Shown here: piece after piece, positions 51,310 through 60,039 of the stretch
Numbering within the stretch: position 1 is the stretch's first letter
How the letters are laid out: every line of letters starts with the position of its first letter
Assembly: GCF_902805515.1 (NCBI RefSeq)
Contig: NZ_CADCTE010000156.1
Span: forward strand, 1-64,000
Source: an uncultured Arthrobacter sp.
Lineage (GTDB): Bacteria > Actinomycetota > Actinomycetes > Actinomycetales > Micrococcaceae
Length of the DNA: 64,000 bases
Direction: 5' to 3'
The notes under the pieces: model-generated
Databases searched by the model: none
What the model was told of the DNA's origin: nothing
What the model saw: the letters and a program-made list of their open reading frames with translations, nothing else
Made by a program: the position numbers and the translations under genes

Positions 51310-52079
51310 GCAACCGAAAAGGCCACGAGCGTGACCACCGCGTTGTTCACCGCGTGAAGCAGAACGGGCGCCCAGAGGTTCCGGTGGAACCGTTGAAGGA
51401 GGGCCAGGGCCACTCCGAGCGCGAAGAGATAGACGAAGGTCAGCAGCACGAGGTGGACTGCGGCGAAGAGAACAGCCGAGAGCACGACGGCCGCGGAAGG
51501 TCGGAACCGCCTCAGGAAACCGCTGAGGAAGGCGCCCCGGAACAGCACCTCCTCCCACAGCGGAGTGAGGACGGCGATGACGAGAAATGCGATGACAAAC
51601 ACCGGGGCGGGCACCGCGGTGATGACCTCGGAAAGGGGGTCATCAGACGAGCCAGCCGATGAAGTGTCAACGCCCAACGGAGCCAACACAGCAAGGAAAA
51701 GTCCCTGCAGCACTCCGGCGGCCAGCATCGAGACGGGGATCTGCCAGAGCAGGTGGAACATCCGGCGCGTCGGCCGGCGGAACCCAAGATCACGGAGACT
51801 TAGGCGGTTCCGCCGGAAGAGATGGACGTACAAGGCAAGGATGACGGCGGCGGTCACGCCGCAGAGGCTGATAACCACAACGGCTGCGACGGAATCGATG
51901 AGGCCGAGCAGCCCGGCTGCCAGCACGGCAGCAAAGAAGGCAGCGGCATAGATCACTACGAACAGCAGTGCCCAGCCGGCCTGTTTCAGGGTCACTCCCG
52001 GAGCCCCCTGCATTCGGTCCAGCGAACGGGCGCCTGCGCCACCGGCACCTGGATTCGGGCTTCCACCGTGGTCCATCAT
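51306..52079 (-). CDS. CPBP/Abi-family intramembrane protease
   Basis: 257 residues, about eight membrane helices. Catalytic EExxxR motif seen as WEEVLFRGAF; the second motif (a histidine in HLVLL) follows. CPBP proteins process prenylated or bacteriocin-linked peptides or act in stress. ATG 52079 overlaps the stop of the small gene upstream (ATGA), with GGATGGGG before it. Confidence 0.83.
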   Translation of the reverse strand: MMDHGGSPNPGAGGAGARSLDRMQGAPGVTLKQAGWALLFVVIYAAAFFAAVLAAGLLGLIDSVAAVVVISLCGVTAAVILALYVHLFRRNRLSLRDLGFRRPTRRMFHLLWQIPVSMLAAGVLQGLFLAVLAPLGVDTSSAGSSDDPLSEVITAVPAPVFVIAFLVIAVLTPLWEEVLFRGAFLSGFLRRFRPSAAVVLSAVLFAAVHLVLLTFVYLFALGVALALLQRFHRNLWAPVLLHAVNNAVVTLVAFSVA

Positions 52080-52204
52080 TTGCCCCATCCCGCCATCATG
52101 CCGCAGGCAGCCGGGCTGCCCGCCCCGGTATCCAACAGCAGGACGGCTCCGCAGAAAGTGCCCAGGACGGCGCCGGCACCGAGGCCCTTGAGCAGAATGC
52201 CCAT
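52076..52204 (-). CDS. 42-residue membrane protein upstream of CPBP gene
   Basis: Small ORF (MGILLKGLGAGAVLGTFCGA, one hydrophobic helix, ends AACGMMAGWGK). GGAGG lies 8 nt before ATG 52204 and its stop overlaps the CPBP start by ATGA, so both signals support real translation. Function unknown; perhaps a leader or partner of the protease. Confidence 0.6.
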   Translation of the reverse strand: MGILLKGLGAGAVLGTFCGAVLLLDTGAGSPAACGMMAGWGK

Positions 52205-52369
52205 CGCCGGTCCTCCGGGCGCGGTAGGTGCGTCGTCGTCGCTGATCAACATGCGCCTGAGAGTACTCCCGATTTCCTCAGGCTGCGGCCACCGTCCCGT
52301 GCCGTCACGTGAGCCACAGGCGCGACCGACGGCCTTGTCCGCCGTCGGACCGGGCGGGACAATGTCCCT

Positions 52370-53476
52370 GTGCAGAACGTGCAGCCGTCCCCGGAAACGT
52401 TGGCGAAGGTGGCTGGGTCGGCAGTTGGTGCGGGCCACCCGCTTCCAGTGAGCGACCATGTGCTGGTCCCCCTCGGCGTCCCGCTGTCGAACATGACGAC
52501 CGCCGGACTGTGGCGGCTGCAGGGCACGGCAGGCGAGGGAGAGGACCGACACGCCTTCTCATCGATTCTCAAGGTAATCCATACTCCGCTGCGCTGGTCT
52601 GGGATTGAGCAGATCCCTGAAGAGCTGCGGGGATTCGTCGTCGAACACTACCCCTGGCGCACCGAGGCTGAAGTTTACGCCGGCAGCCTCGGACAGCACC
52701 TGCCCGAAGGGCTGCGGCTGCCGACGGTGCACCACATCGAGGAGCTTGACGAGGACAGTACGGCGATCTGGATGGAGGACGTTCAGCAAGACCCGCACGC
52801 TGAGTGGGACCCCGACCGTTTCGCCCGGACGGCATACCTGCTCGGCCGCATGGCCGGTGCAGCGGGGGCGCCGCGCGGAAACCCTCGCGACCTCGCCGAC
52901 TACGTCTTCGGGCCGGGCGAGCACATCTTCATTCCGCGGCTCCGATCAGGAACATTCCGTTCCCACCCCGCCTTCGAAGGCAGTGTGGATGACCGCCTCG
53001 AGGAGGACTTGGTCGCGTTGACCGGGCAGCTTCCCGCGCTCCTGTCGGAACTGTCGGCCCTCCCCCGTACCCGCGCACACGGCGATGCCTGTCCCCAGAA
53101 CCTTCTGCAGTGCCGCGACGGCGTCGTGGCCATCGACTGGGGCCTCTTCGGCACCGCCCCGGCCGGCTTCGACCTCGGCCAGCTGCTGACCGGACTCGTC
53201 AATGAGGGGCTGCTTCCCGGATCGGCTTTGCCTGAGCTCGCGCCCCGTTGTCTCGATGCCTATCTGTGGGGGCTGCGCGACGAAGGGGCGACGCTACCGC
53301 GGGAACTGGTACGGAGGGGATTCGCCATCTCCACCGCGATCGTCAGTGGGCTCTCCGCGCTGTTCCCCCCTGAGCTGGACGGGCCGGATTCCGAGCACCT
53401 GCACCGGCTGATCGCGGCACGGGCTGATATGGCGCGTTTCCTCATCGCGGAGCTGGCCGCCTCCTCGACGTCCTGA
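52370..53476 (+). CDS. APH-family (aminoglycoside phosphotransferase-like) kinase
   Basis: 368 residues with the protein-kinase-like APH fold. Catalytic HGDACPQNLL (Brenner motif) and IDWGLFG (DFG-equivalent). The substrate need not be an antibiotic; many such genes act on sugars or alcohols. GACAAT lies 6 nt before GTG 52370, so the transcript is probably leaderless. Confidence 0.82.
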   Translation: MQNVQPSPETLAKVAGSAVGAGHPLPVSDHVLVPLGVPLSNMTTAGLWRLQGTAGEGEDRHAFSSILKVIHTPLRWSGIEQIPEELRGFVVEHYPWRTEAEVYAGSLGQHLPEGLRLPTVHHIEELDEDSTAIWMEDVQQDPHAEWDPDRFARTAYLLGRMAGAAGAPRGNPRDLADYVFGPGEHIFIPRLRSGTFRSHPAFEGSVDDRLEEDLVALTGQLPALLSELSALPRTRAHGDACPQNLLQCRDGVVAIDWGLFGTAPAGFDLGQLLTGLVNEGLLPGSALPELAPRCLDAYLWGLRDEGATLPRELVRRGFAISTAIVSGLSALFPPELDGPDSEHLHRLIAARADMARFLIAELAASSTS

Positions 53477-53517
53477 TCGCAAACGCTGAACCTGCCTGTC
53501 GGCGGAAAGGGAATCCC

Positions 53518-54177
53518 ATGGCGACTTTTGTGCTCCTCCACGGCGGCGGTTCCACTGCTTGGGACTGGCATCTGGTTGGTCCGCTTCTTGAGGGCGCGGG
53601 CCACGACGCCGTTGCCGTGGACCTGCCGATCGAAGATGCCAACGCCGGGCTCGAGCAGTATCTCGCCGTCATCGCCGCCGCTGTGCCGGCCGCACGGCAT
53701 GTCATCGTCGTCGGGCATTCCCTCGGCGGCTTCATCGCACCGCTGGCCTGCGAACATCTCGGCGCGGAAGGCCTCGCCTATCTCGCCGGAATGATCCCGC
53801 TGCCCGGTGAGAGCTTCGCCGACTGGTGGACCAATACTGGGCATGACTCGGAGAGCATCGACGACGACCCGGAGGTTCTCTACTTCAACGGTGTCCCTGA
53901 TGCTCTTGCCCGCGAAGCCCGCGCGCGTGAGCGGGATCAGCAGGGCACCTGGATGTCCGGGCCGTGGCCGGCGGACCGGCACCCCGCGGTACCGACTCTG
54001 GCCATCCTGTGCCGGGAGGACAACCTCTTCCCGGCCTCCTTCATGAGACGCCAGGTGCGGGAGCGGCTGGGGATCGAGCCGGTTGAGATCGACGGCGGAC
54101 ACTATGCCGCCCTCAGCCAACCGGATGCAGTCGCCGCCGCATTGGTTGACTTCGCCGGGCGGTGGGCCGGACCGTAA
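53518..54177 (+). CDS. Alpha/beta hydrolase
   Basis: 219 residues. LLHGGGSTAWDWH near the N-terminus (oxyanion), nucleophile in GHSLGG (about 65-70), and a C-terminal GGHYAALS (catalytic His). Small serine hydrolase of the esterase/HNL-like group; substrate unknown. AAAGGGA precedes the ATG. It follows the kinase gene by about 40 nt and may be co-transcribed. Confidence 0.85.
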   Translation: MATFVLLHGGGSTAWDWHLVGPLLEGAGHDAVAVDLPIEDANAGLEQYLAVIAAAVPAARHVIVVGHSLGGFIAPLACEHLGAEGLAYLAGMIPLPGESFADWWTNTGHDSESIDDDPEVLYFNGVPDALAREARARERDQQGTWMSGPWPADRHPAVPTLAILCREDNLFPASFMRRQVRERLGIEPVEIDGGHYAALSQPDAVAAALVDFAGRWAGP

Positions 54178-54261
54178 TGCTGTCCCCCTGAGCCCGACCG
54201 GAACCCGCCAGACCGTGGACCTGGCAGCCTTGACGACCCCGTGACGGCGTCGACGCGCGGC

Positions 54262-54317
54262 CGGCGCACCCGATTGCGACCGGCGCACCTCATTGCGACG
54301 AACGCACCCGATAAACC
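54262..54317. repeat. 19-bp tandem repeats (about 2.9 copies)
   Basis: CGGCGCACCCGATTGCGAC (54262) and CGGCGCACCTCATTGCGAC (54281) differ in two bases; a third, degenerate copy follows. Downstream a GC-rich hairpin and a CGCAATG (about 54380) form more inverted structure. This 54178-54476 gap (299 nt) holds no supported gene apart from this. Confidence 0.6.
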
Positions 54318-54476
54318 GGGCGCCGCCGTCGTTTTCGGGCGCCCGGGACGCAAGCCGCAGCACATCGCGCCGTCCCTCGCAATGTGACGAAGCCAATACG
54401 CGCCCGAGGCGGAGAAAACGGTGCCCATCCGGACAATGGAACCTGTGGTGGGGACCGTATCTTGAGGAACGCCGAA

Positions 54477-54737
54477 ATGCAGTGGCTGAATAACAACCGT
54501 GACCTTCTTCCGTCCGCCGGCGCACTGGCGGGCGTGCTCATATTCTGGACCGCTGGAGCGTTCGGCGGCCTAAGGGTGCTGAATGGATTCCGCTCCCCGT
54601 TGGCGGAGTTGATCGGGCTCTACCTGATGTTCATACTCCTGATCGCCTCGGTCGCCGTTGCATACTGGGCCGTCCGCGAACTGCCAAGGCGGCTCGCGCT
54701 CCGACGCCACACCGACCGCTTGCCGCTGCGCCAGTAA
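54477..54737 (+). CDS. Small membrane protein
   Basis: 86 residues, two hydrophobic segments (about 12-35, 44-66) and a basic tail (RRLALRRHTDRLPLRQ). GAGGAAC precedes ATG 54477. No family recognised. Confidence 0.6.
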   Translation: MQWLNNNRDLLPSAGALAGVLIFWTAGAFGGLRVLNGFRSPLAELIGLYLMFILLIASVAVAYWAVRELPRRLALRRHTDRLPLRQ

Positions 54738-54881
54738 CCAATGCGCTCTACCCGGCAGGCTTCGACTGCTGTCGGACGGGGATTAGGGCCTTCCTGCGCA
54801 CCACAGCGAGGTGAAGAGCAACTCGATGGGCCGCCGGGCCGGTTAGGCTGGGCGGATTCCTTCGCAAAGGCAGGTGGGCCC

Positions 54882-55202
54882 GTGACCGAGTACGCCGACT
54901 TCGCCTCCCGGCTGCGTGACGTGCTGGTTGGCATTGCCACGCTCGAGGTGGACGGCGGCGCAGACTCACGACCCGCCCTGCTGAGTCCGGACGGCCGGAG
55001 GTTCGTCTTCGCCCAGACCCTTGCGCAGATGCACGCCGCCGTCTCGCGGATCGACGGCGAGGTGCTCTCCGATCCGGCCGACTCCTCACCGCTGGAAGGT
55101 CAGTTGAGGCTGTTCTCCGTCCACATCTGGGAGGCCCTGGAAACGGCCGCCGGTGACGCCGGGACACTGCGGATCACTTACTACGGCGTCGTGGCGGAAT
55201 AG
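54882..55202 (+). CDS. Hypothetical protein, paralogue of the gene at 62337
   Basis: 106 residues. No domain recognised; the C-terminal part (EVLSDPADSSPLEGQLRLFS, ITYYGVVAE) is clearly related to the small protein at 62337-62510. GTG 54882 is preceded by AGGTGG. The two copies point to a small gene family whose role is unknown. Confidence 0.6.
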   Translation: MTEYADFASRLRDVLVGIATLEVDGGADSRPALLSPDGRRFVFAQTLAQMHAAVSRIDGEVLSDPADSSPLEGQLRLFSVHIWEALETAAGDAGTLRITYYGVVAE

Positions 55203-55553
55203 CCGCACCGCCGAGAAGTTAGCGTCGCGAGTAACCCCTTCCAGCGACCTGGGAGGGGTTCCCCGGGCTCTGGGGAAGGTTGCACTAACGACGGCTATCC
55301 CGACGAAGACTTCTGTCTCATTTGAAACATCAGTGCCATTGGTCACATTTCGCGGTAGGGTCAGGAACTGAAATGGGGTAGAGCCGGAGCAAGCCGGAGG
55401 TTCCCGCCGCGGAGGGAACCGACGAGCCGCCCGCCCCGCCTGCGACGTCGTTGACCCCGCGGACCGCAGAACCCACGCCAAAGCCCTCCCGACGCGCCAC
55501 ACGTCCGGTGAACGGCGTCTTCATACCTTCAAAACCCTCGCGATAGGCACACC
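55203..55553. other. 351-base gap before the GH16 gene, no gene
   Basis: Contains the promoter region of the GH16 gene and A+T-richer stretches (about 55300-55350). No supported ORF. Confidence 0.4.
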
Positions 55554-56957
55554 ATGAAGCACCCACGGGAATCGCTGATAGCAATGGCCGCCGCTGCGCT
55601 CCTGCTGCTTGTGGGACTCGGTCCAGCCTGCGCGGGAAGTGGACCCACAAACCTCCGCCAGGACTATGCGGCGAGCTCGTCGACCTCGATCCGGGCAGTA
55701 TGGAACCCGGTTCCCGGCTACAGCGGGGTGTACAAGCACTATCTCGACGGAAGGTTCGTCGTCGGCGCTTCGGACCCCACCACCGGGGAGACGTTCTCGG
55801 GCCTGGCCTCCGGATCGGTTCACACGGTGCAGGTCAGCGCCGTGATCAGCGGCGTTGAATACAAATCGGCTGTCGTGACCATGAAAGCGACCAGGACCCC
55901 GCCGATCGCGCCGGCTCCGCCGACGAATCTGCGGCCGGTGGCTTCAGGAACCACCCAAACCGCGATCAGGGTCGAATGGGACGCACCCGCGGGTTACGCC
56001 GGAAGCTACAAGCACTATGTCAACGGCGTCCACGTCGCTGGACAGGACGACGCCACGAAGGGCGAAACTCTCACCGGCCTCGCTCCGAACACGAGCTACA
56101 CCATCCAGGTATCGGCAACGATCGGAGGGATCGAGAAGAAGTCGGCCGTCCTCACGGCAAAGACCAACGCCGTGCCCCCGGCACCACCTGCCTGGAAGCT
56201 GTACTGGGCGGACGAGTTCAACGGCGCCGCCGTAGACACCACGAAATGGAACGTCCTCGACAACTCAACCTACGGTGACGGCAACGACGAGCTTGCCTGT
56301 CTTCAGAACGAAAACGTCGGTGTGGCGAACGGCAAGCTGACCATCACTGCGCAGAAACTCCCGGCTCCGGTTCTCTGCAACAGCAACGACGGGCGCTTCC
56401 CGAACGGACGGCTGTACACCTCCGGCCACCTGAACACGCTCGGAAAGTTTGAAACGACGTACGGCCGGTTCGAGATGAGTGCGAAGCTCCCTGTTCAGCA
56501 GGGGACCTCGAAGGGGCTCTGGCCTGCCTTCTGGATGCGCCCGGTCGACCGCGGTGTCGGTGAGATCGACATTATGGAAGCCCTCGGTTCCTCGAAGGCG
56601 GAGACCCATGTCCGGGCGAACGAGGTCCACCAAACGATCCACTACGACTACGGCTACACTGCACCCCACGGCATGCAGGACCACGAGTACATTCTGCCGA
56701 ACGGGCGCACTATGGCTGACGGGTTCCACCAGTACGCGGTTGAGTGGGAGCCCGGGGTCATCCGCTGGTACGTCGACGGCGTGAAAACCTACGAGCGGAA
56801 CCGGACGACCACCTCGTGGATGGATGAGAGCTTCAGCCGGAACTTCTTCCTCCGGCTCAACATGGCGGTCGGAGGGGGCTGGCCCGGTGCACCGGATGCA
56901 GACACCCAATTTCCGGCACTCATGGAAGTCGATTACGTCCGGGCCTACAAGCGCTAG
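55554..56957 (+). CDS. Secreted GH16 beta-glucanase with two FN3-like repeats
   Basis: 467 residues. Signal peptide (about 1-26). Two FN3-like repeats (about 30-105 and 122-205; each ends YKSAV- or KKSAV-like). GH16 catalytic domain (about 220-467) with the glutamate pair in GEIDIMEALG (ExDxxE). Probable substrate is beta-1,3 or mixed-linkage glucan, or another polysaccharide of the family. No CBM is recognised. No obvious partner in the neighbourhood. Confidence 0.9.
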   Translation: MKHPRESLIAMAAAALLLLVGLGPACAGSGPTNLRQDYAASSSTSIRAVWNPVPGYSGVYKHYLDGRFVVGASDPTTGETFSGLASGSVHTVQVSAVISGVEYKSAVVTMKATRTPPIAPAPPTNLRPVASGTTQTAIRVEWDAPAGYAGSYKHYVNGVHVAGQDDATKGETLTGLAPNTSYTIQVSATIGGIEKKSAVLTAKTNAVPPAPPAWKLYWADEFNGAAVDTTKWNVLDNSTYGDGNDELACLQNENVGVANGKLTITAQKLPAPVLCNSNDGRFPNGRLYTSGHLNTLGKFETTYGRFEMSAKLPVQQGTSKGLWPAFWMRPVDRGVGEIDIMEALGSSKAETHVRANEVHQTIHYDYGYTAPHGMQDHEYILPNGRTMADGFHQYAVEWEPGVIRWYVDGVKTYERNRTTTSWMDESFSRNFFLRLNMAVGGGWPGAPDADTQFPALMEVDYVRAYKR

Positions 56958-56999
56958 AAGCCTGTCAGCAACAGACGCTCCGCTTGCCGGCCCACCGGG

Positions 57000-57278
57000 T
57001 CACTCGGGAAGCGGCTGCCCGTACGGATAGTCCACCCACACCCCCGGTGTACCGTCGCCCGCGACGGCCTCCGCACCGCGGACAACTGCCGAATAGTCAG
57101 CCGGAAAGCGGGCACCCTGCAGCACCGTGCTCAGGTGCACCTCGTGATGCACCGTCCCGTCCGCGAACCGGACGTCGTAGACGATCCCCCTCCGAAGGCG
57201 CGGTCTGCGCAGGATCAGGGAACGGCCCTCCCTGGCCACCCACGTCGCCCTGACGTGGACCGGCATGATGTCGGACAT
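57000..57278 (-). CDS. Hypothetical protein after nrtR
   Basis: 92 residues, beta-rich looking, VYDVRFADGTVHHEVHLS near the middle (slightly DUF2442-like). ATG 57278 is chosen over 57284 because GAGAGGA then has a 6-nt spacing. It lies 13 nt after the nrtR stop, so it is likely in the NAD salvage operon. Confidence 0.55.
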   Translation of the reverse strand: MSDIMPVHVRATWVAREGRSLILRRPRLRRGIVYDVRFADGTVHHEVHLSTVLQGARFPADYSAVVRGAEAVAGDGTPGVWVDYPYGQPLPE

Positions 57279-57291
57279 CGACATTCCTCTC

Positions 57292-58050
57292 TCAGCTGTC
57301 GGCTGCGCCCGGACGTTGAGCTGCGGCGGGGCGGGTCAGCGGCGGGCTGATGAAATCCTTGTCCACGCTGAAGACGGTGGCCGGGGCACCCTTGGCACGC
57401 GGCTCCTTCCGGCCGGTGTCGGCAAGCACGGGGGTCATCTTGCGGGTGAAGTTGCCTGGGTCCATGGTGGCCCCCCAGACGGCGTCGTAGACGTGGCGCA
57501 GTTGGGAGAGAGTGAACTCCTCGGGGACGAGCCGGGCGGCCGTCAGGGTGTATTCCATCTTGCCGGCGAGCCGGTCCAGTGCGTCGGTGAGGATGTCTTG
57601 GTGGTCGAACGCGAGTTTCTCGTTGGCGAGCACCGTGTGCACCGGCTGCCACTGGGCGGAGGCGGCGTCGGATCCGGGATTCAGGTCGGGCAGGGTCTTC
57701 CCATCGGTGGCCAGCAGCGCCAAGTGCGCCACGGAGACCACGCGCATGCGCGGATCCCGTTTCGGGTCGCTGTAGGTTGCGAGCTGCTCGACGTGGGCGC
57801 GGTGGGCGCCCAGGTCCAGGCCGGTCTCTTCGGCAAGTTCCCGCCAGGCTGCATGGAGAGCATCCTCGTCGGCCCGGACGAACCCGCCCGGCAGTGCCAG
57901 CGCCCCTTGGAAAGGGTGCCCGCCGCGTCGGATGAGCGCCGCCTGCAGGACACCCCCGGCCACGGCGAAGACGACCAGGTCCACGGCCAGTGCCACCGAG
58001 GGGTACTCCCTGGGCTGGTAGTCCTGGAGGAACTGCTCCTCGGTGCCCAT
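57292..58050 (-). CDS. nrtR: NrtR, Nudix-related transcriptional regulator of NAD metabolism
   Basis: 252 residues. Nudix-like domain (about 15-150) with a degenerate Nudix box (GGFVRADEDALHAAWRELAEETGL, close to the catalytic GX5EX7REUXEEXGU) and C-terminal winged helix (about 165-240, LSQLRHVYDAVWGATMDPGNF). NrtR senses ADP-ribose or similar and represses NAD salvage genes. Its start overlaps the nadR stop (TGATG). The likely operator is at 59830-59850. Confidence 0.88.
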   Translation of the reverse strand: MGTEEQFLQDYQPREYPSVALAVDLVVFAVAGGVLQAALIRRGGHPFQGALALPGGFVRADEDALHAAWRELAEETGLDLGAHRAHVEQLATYSDPKRDPRMRVVSVAHLALLATDGKTLPDLNPGSDAASAQWQPVHTVLANEKLAFDHQDILTDALDRLAGKMEYTLTAARLVPEEFTLSQLRHVYDAVWGATMDPGNFTRKMTPVLADTGRKEPRAKGAPATVFSVDKDFISPPLTRPAAAQRPGAADS

Positions 58051-59156
58051 CAGGCTCCTGCCAGTACCGTGCGCGTGGCCCAGGGCGGGGAAGTGAAGCG
58101 GGTCCGCTGGGCAATGATCAGGTCAATGATCTCAGTTGCGGTGGCCATGCGCCGCTCCTGATCGCCGGTGACGAGGATCCAGGAGTGGCCCGCGCGGGTG
58201 AGTTCCTCCTTGAACCATTCGGTCATTTCGGCCCTGCGGTGCTCGGCCTCGCGCCAGCCGTCGTCCTCGAAGTCGACGCCGTCGTCGTCGGTGATGAGAT
58301 AGATGTCCCGGTGCGGCAGTTGGGTCAGGGCCAGATAGGAACCATAGCTGCCTTCACCGATGTAGAGGCGTTCAAACAGGGAGGTGGCGAGGCTGTCGGT
58401 GTCGGCGATGACCAGGGGGCAGCGCGCGGCCGCTTCGTTCTCCATCTCGTTCTGTCGCTCACCGATGATGGAGAAGTCCTCCGAAGTCCACACCAGATCG
58501 GACAGGACGGCATCGGGGTTCTCCGCCCGCGCGGCGGCGAACTTGTCGTAGGTGTACTGGCGTCCGTATTCGGGGACGTCGACGAGCTCGGGGTAACGGC
58601 CCCGGTAGTGCTCCATGAGCGCCGTCGTGAGGGTGCTGGTGCCGGTGGATTCCGCGCCGACGAGGATGACGCGCACGGCCAGGTCCTGCCGGGCGGGCTT
58701 GATGATGTTCCGCCACGCCGCAGTGAGATCGTCACGGCACAACGTCCCGCTGACGGGGTACGCGGTGCGGGCGTGGTCGACCATGACATGGACGGCGCCG
58801 AAGTGGGCGGCCAGTTCGGCACCGTATTCCTCGGAGCTGAACACGGCGTCGACCTTAGTGATCCCGCTGACCTTCAGGGCAAGACGGAGGGCCTCGTCGT
58901 GGGCCTTCCAGATGGCGGCGGAGTGGTAGTCCTCCGGGCAGTCGTTGGGCATCCCGATGACGGTGACATTGGTTTCGTCGAACTCTGCCGCTAGCCACCT
59001 GACCCGGTCGGCCACGGTGATGTTCTCGAAGCGGTTGCCCAGGACGACGACGGCGAGCTTCTGGCTCTGCGCGGCTGCGGTCGTGATCAGGTGTCGGTGG
59101 CCGGCGTGGGGCGGGTAGAACTTGCCGATGATTACGCCCTGCGGGTAGAGAGTCAC
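58050..59156 (-). CDS. nadR: NadR, NMN adenylyltransferase/ribosylnicotinamide kinase
   Basis: 368 residues. N-terminal adenylyltransferase with GKFYPPHAGH (H17-H20, HxGH class) and C-terminal kinase with Walker A GAESTGTST. It phosphorylates nicotinamide riboside to NMN and then makes NAD. It starts at GTG 59156, which overlaps the pnuC stop (GTGA). No N-terminal HTH is present, unlike enterobacterial NadR, so the regulation is by NrtR. Confidence 0.93.
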   Translation of the reverse strand: MTLYPQGVIIGKFYPPHAGHRHLITTAAAQSQKLAVVVLGNRFENITVADRVRWLAAEFDETNVTVIGMPNDCPEDYHSAAIWKAHDEALRLALKVSGITKVDAVFSSEEYGAELAAHFGAVHVMVDHARTAYPVSGTLCRDDLTAAWRNIIKPARQDLAVRVILVGAESTGTSTLTTALMEHYRGRYPELVDVPEYGRQYTYDKFAAARAENPDAVLSDLVWTSEDFSIIGERQNEMENEAAARCPLVIADTDSLATSLFERLYIGEGSYGSYLALTQLPHRDIYLITDDDGVDFEDDGWREAEHRRAEMTEWFKEELTRAGHSWILVTGDQERRMATATEIIDLIIAQRTRFTSPPWATRTVLAGA

Positions 59157-59815
59157 GCTGGCACCTTCTCTGTCTCGACAGCGGGCCCGGCCTGGAGTGC
59201 GCGGGCGCGCTTCCAGTCGACGAGGCCGTAGATGCACAGGGCCAGGAATCCGACGTAGAGGACGGCGGTAAGGGCGAGGCCGCGGCTGTAGTAGAGCGGG
59301 ATGGACACCAGATCGATGACGATCCAGACGTGCCAGTGCTGGAAAATCTTTTTTGCCTGCGCGTAGGTGGCCAGCAGCGATGCGGCGAGAACGAATGCGT
59401 CGGGCCAGGGCACCTGCGAATCGGTGGCGCGGGTGAGGATCATGGCCACTCCGACGGTGGCGGCGACGACTGCCACCAGGCCGATGAGGCCCTCGTTGCG
59501 GGACGCGTCCCGAATGGGCAGGTCACCCTTCACCTCGGTGTCCTTCGCCCCACGGACCCAGTTGTACCAACCGTAGACGGCGACCGAAGCGAACACGATC
59601 TGCAGGACGGTCTCGCCGTACAGTCCGGCGCCCAGGAACAAGATCGTGAAGGCGATGTTGTTCAGGATGCCCACCGGCCAGTTCCAGGCCCGTTGCTTGG
59701 CCACGCCATAGACGCAGGCTGCTCCGGTGACGAAGCCGATAACTTCGATCCAGCTAACAGGGTTATTCAGCAGGGTGAAGGCCGTTGCGTTCATCCAGTC
59801 CAGCACTGCAGTCAT
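59153..59815 (-). CDS. pnuC: PnuC, nicotinamide riboside transporter
   Basis: 220 residues, about seven hydrophobic segments; WNWPVGILNNIAF and WYNWVRGAKDTEVK are PnuC signatures. Takes up nicotinamide riboside, trapped by NadR phosphorylation. GAGGGGGAC precedes ATG 59815. First gene of the operon. Confidence 0.93.
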   Translation of the reverse strand: MTAVLDWMNATAFTLLNNPVSWIEVIGFVTGAACVYGVAKQRAWNWPVGILNNIAFTILFLGAGLYGETVLQIVFASVAVYGWYNWVRGAKDTEVKGDLPIRDASRNEGLIGLVAVVAATVGVAMILTRATDSQVPWPDAFVLAASLLATYAQAKKIFQHWHVWIVIDLVSIPLYYSRGLALTAVLYVGFLALCIYGLVDWKRARALQAGPAVETEKVPA

Positions 59816-59829
59816 GTTGTCCCCCTCAT

Positions 59830-59850
59830 TTATTGTCACTTTGACAATAA
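59830..59850. promoter_or_regulatory. NrtR-type operator
   Basis: TTATTGTCA - CTT - TGACAATAA, a perfect 9-3-9 palindrome, 15 bases upstream of pnuC. It is the only such palindrome seen near the operon and fits an actinobacterial NrtR box. The remaining 59851-60045 gap has a GC hairpin (GGTCCGG/CCGGACC, about 59950) and no gene. Confidence 0.8.
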
Positions 59851-60039
59851 TAATGTTACCCGAGAGAAGTCACCGGGGGAACCCCAGCGGGAACCGGCTT
59901 TCCCGAAGACGAGTCACGTCGACCGGAAATAGACGCAGCTAGCCCGGTCCGGACCCGCCCGGACCGACGCGACAGGCAGGGAACCGCCTCCAGGCCGGCT
60001 CATAAGAGCCTTGCACGCCAGGAGCTAGGATGAGGCGTC

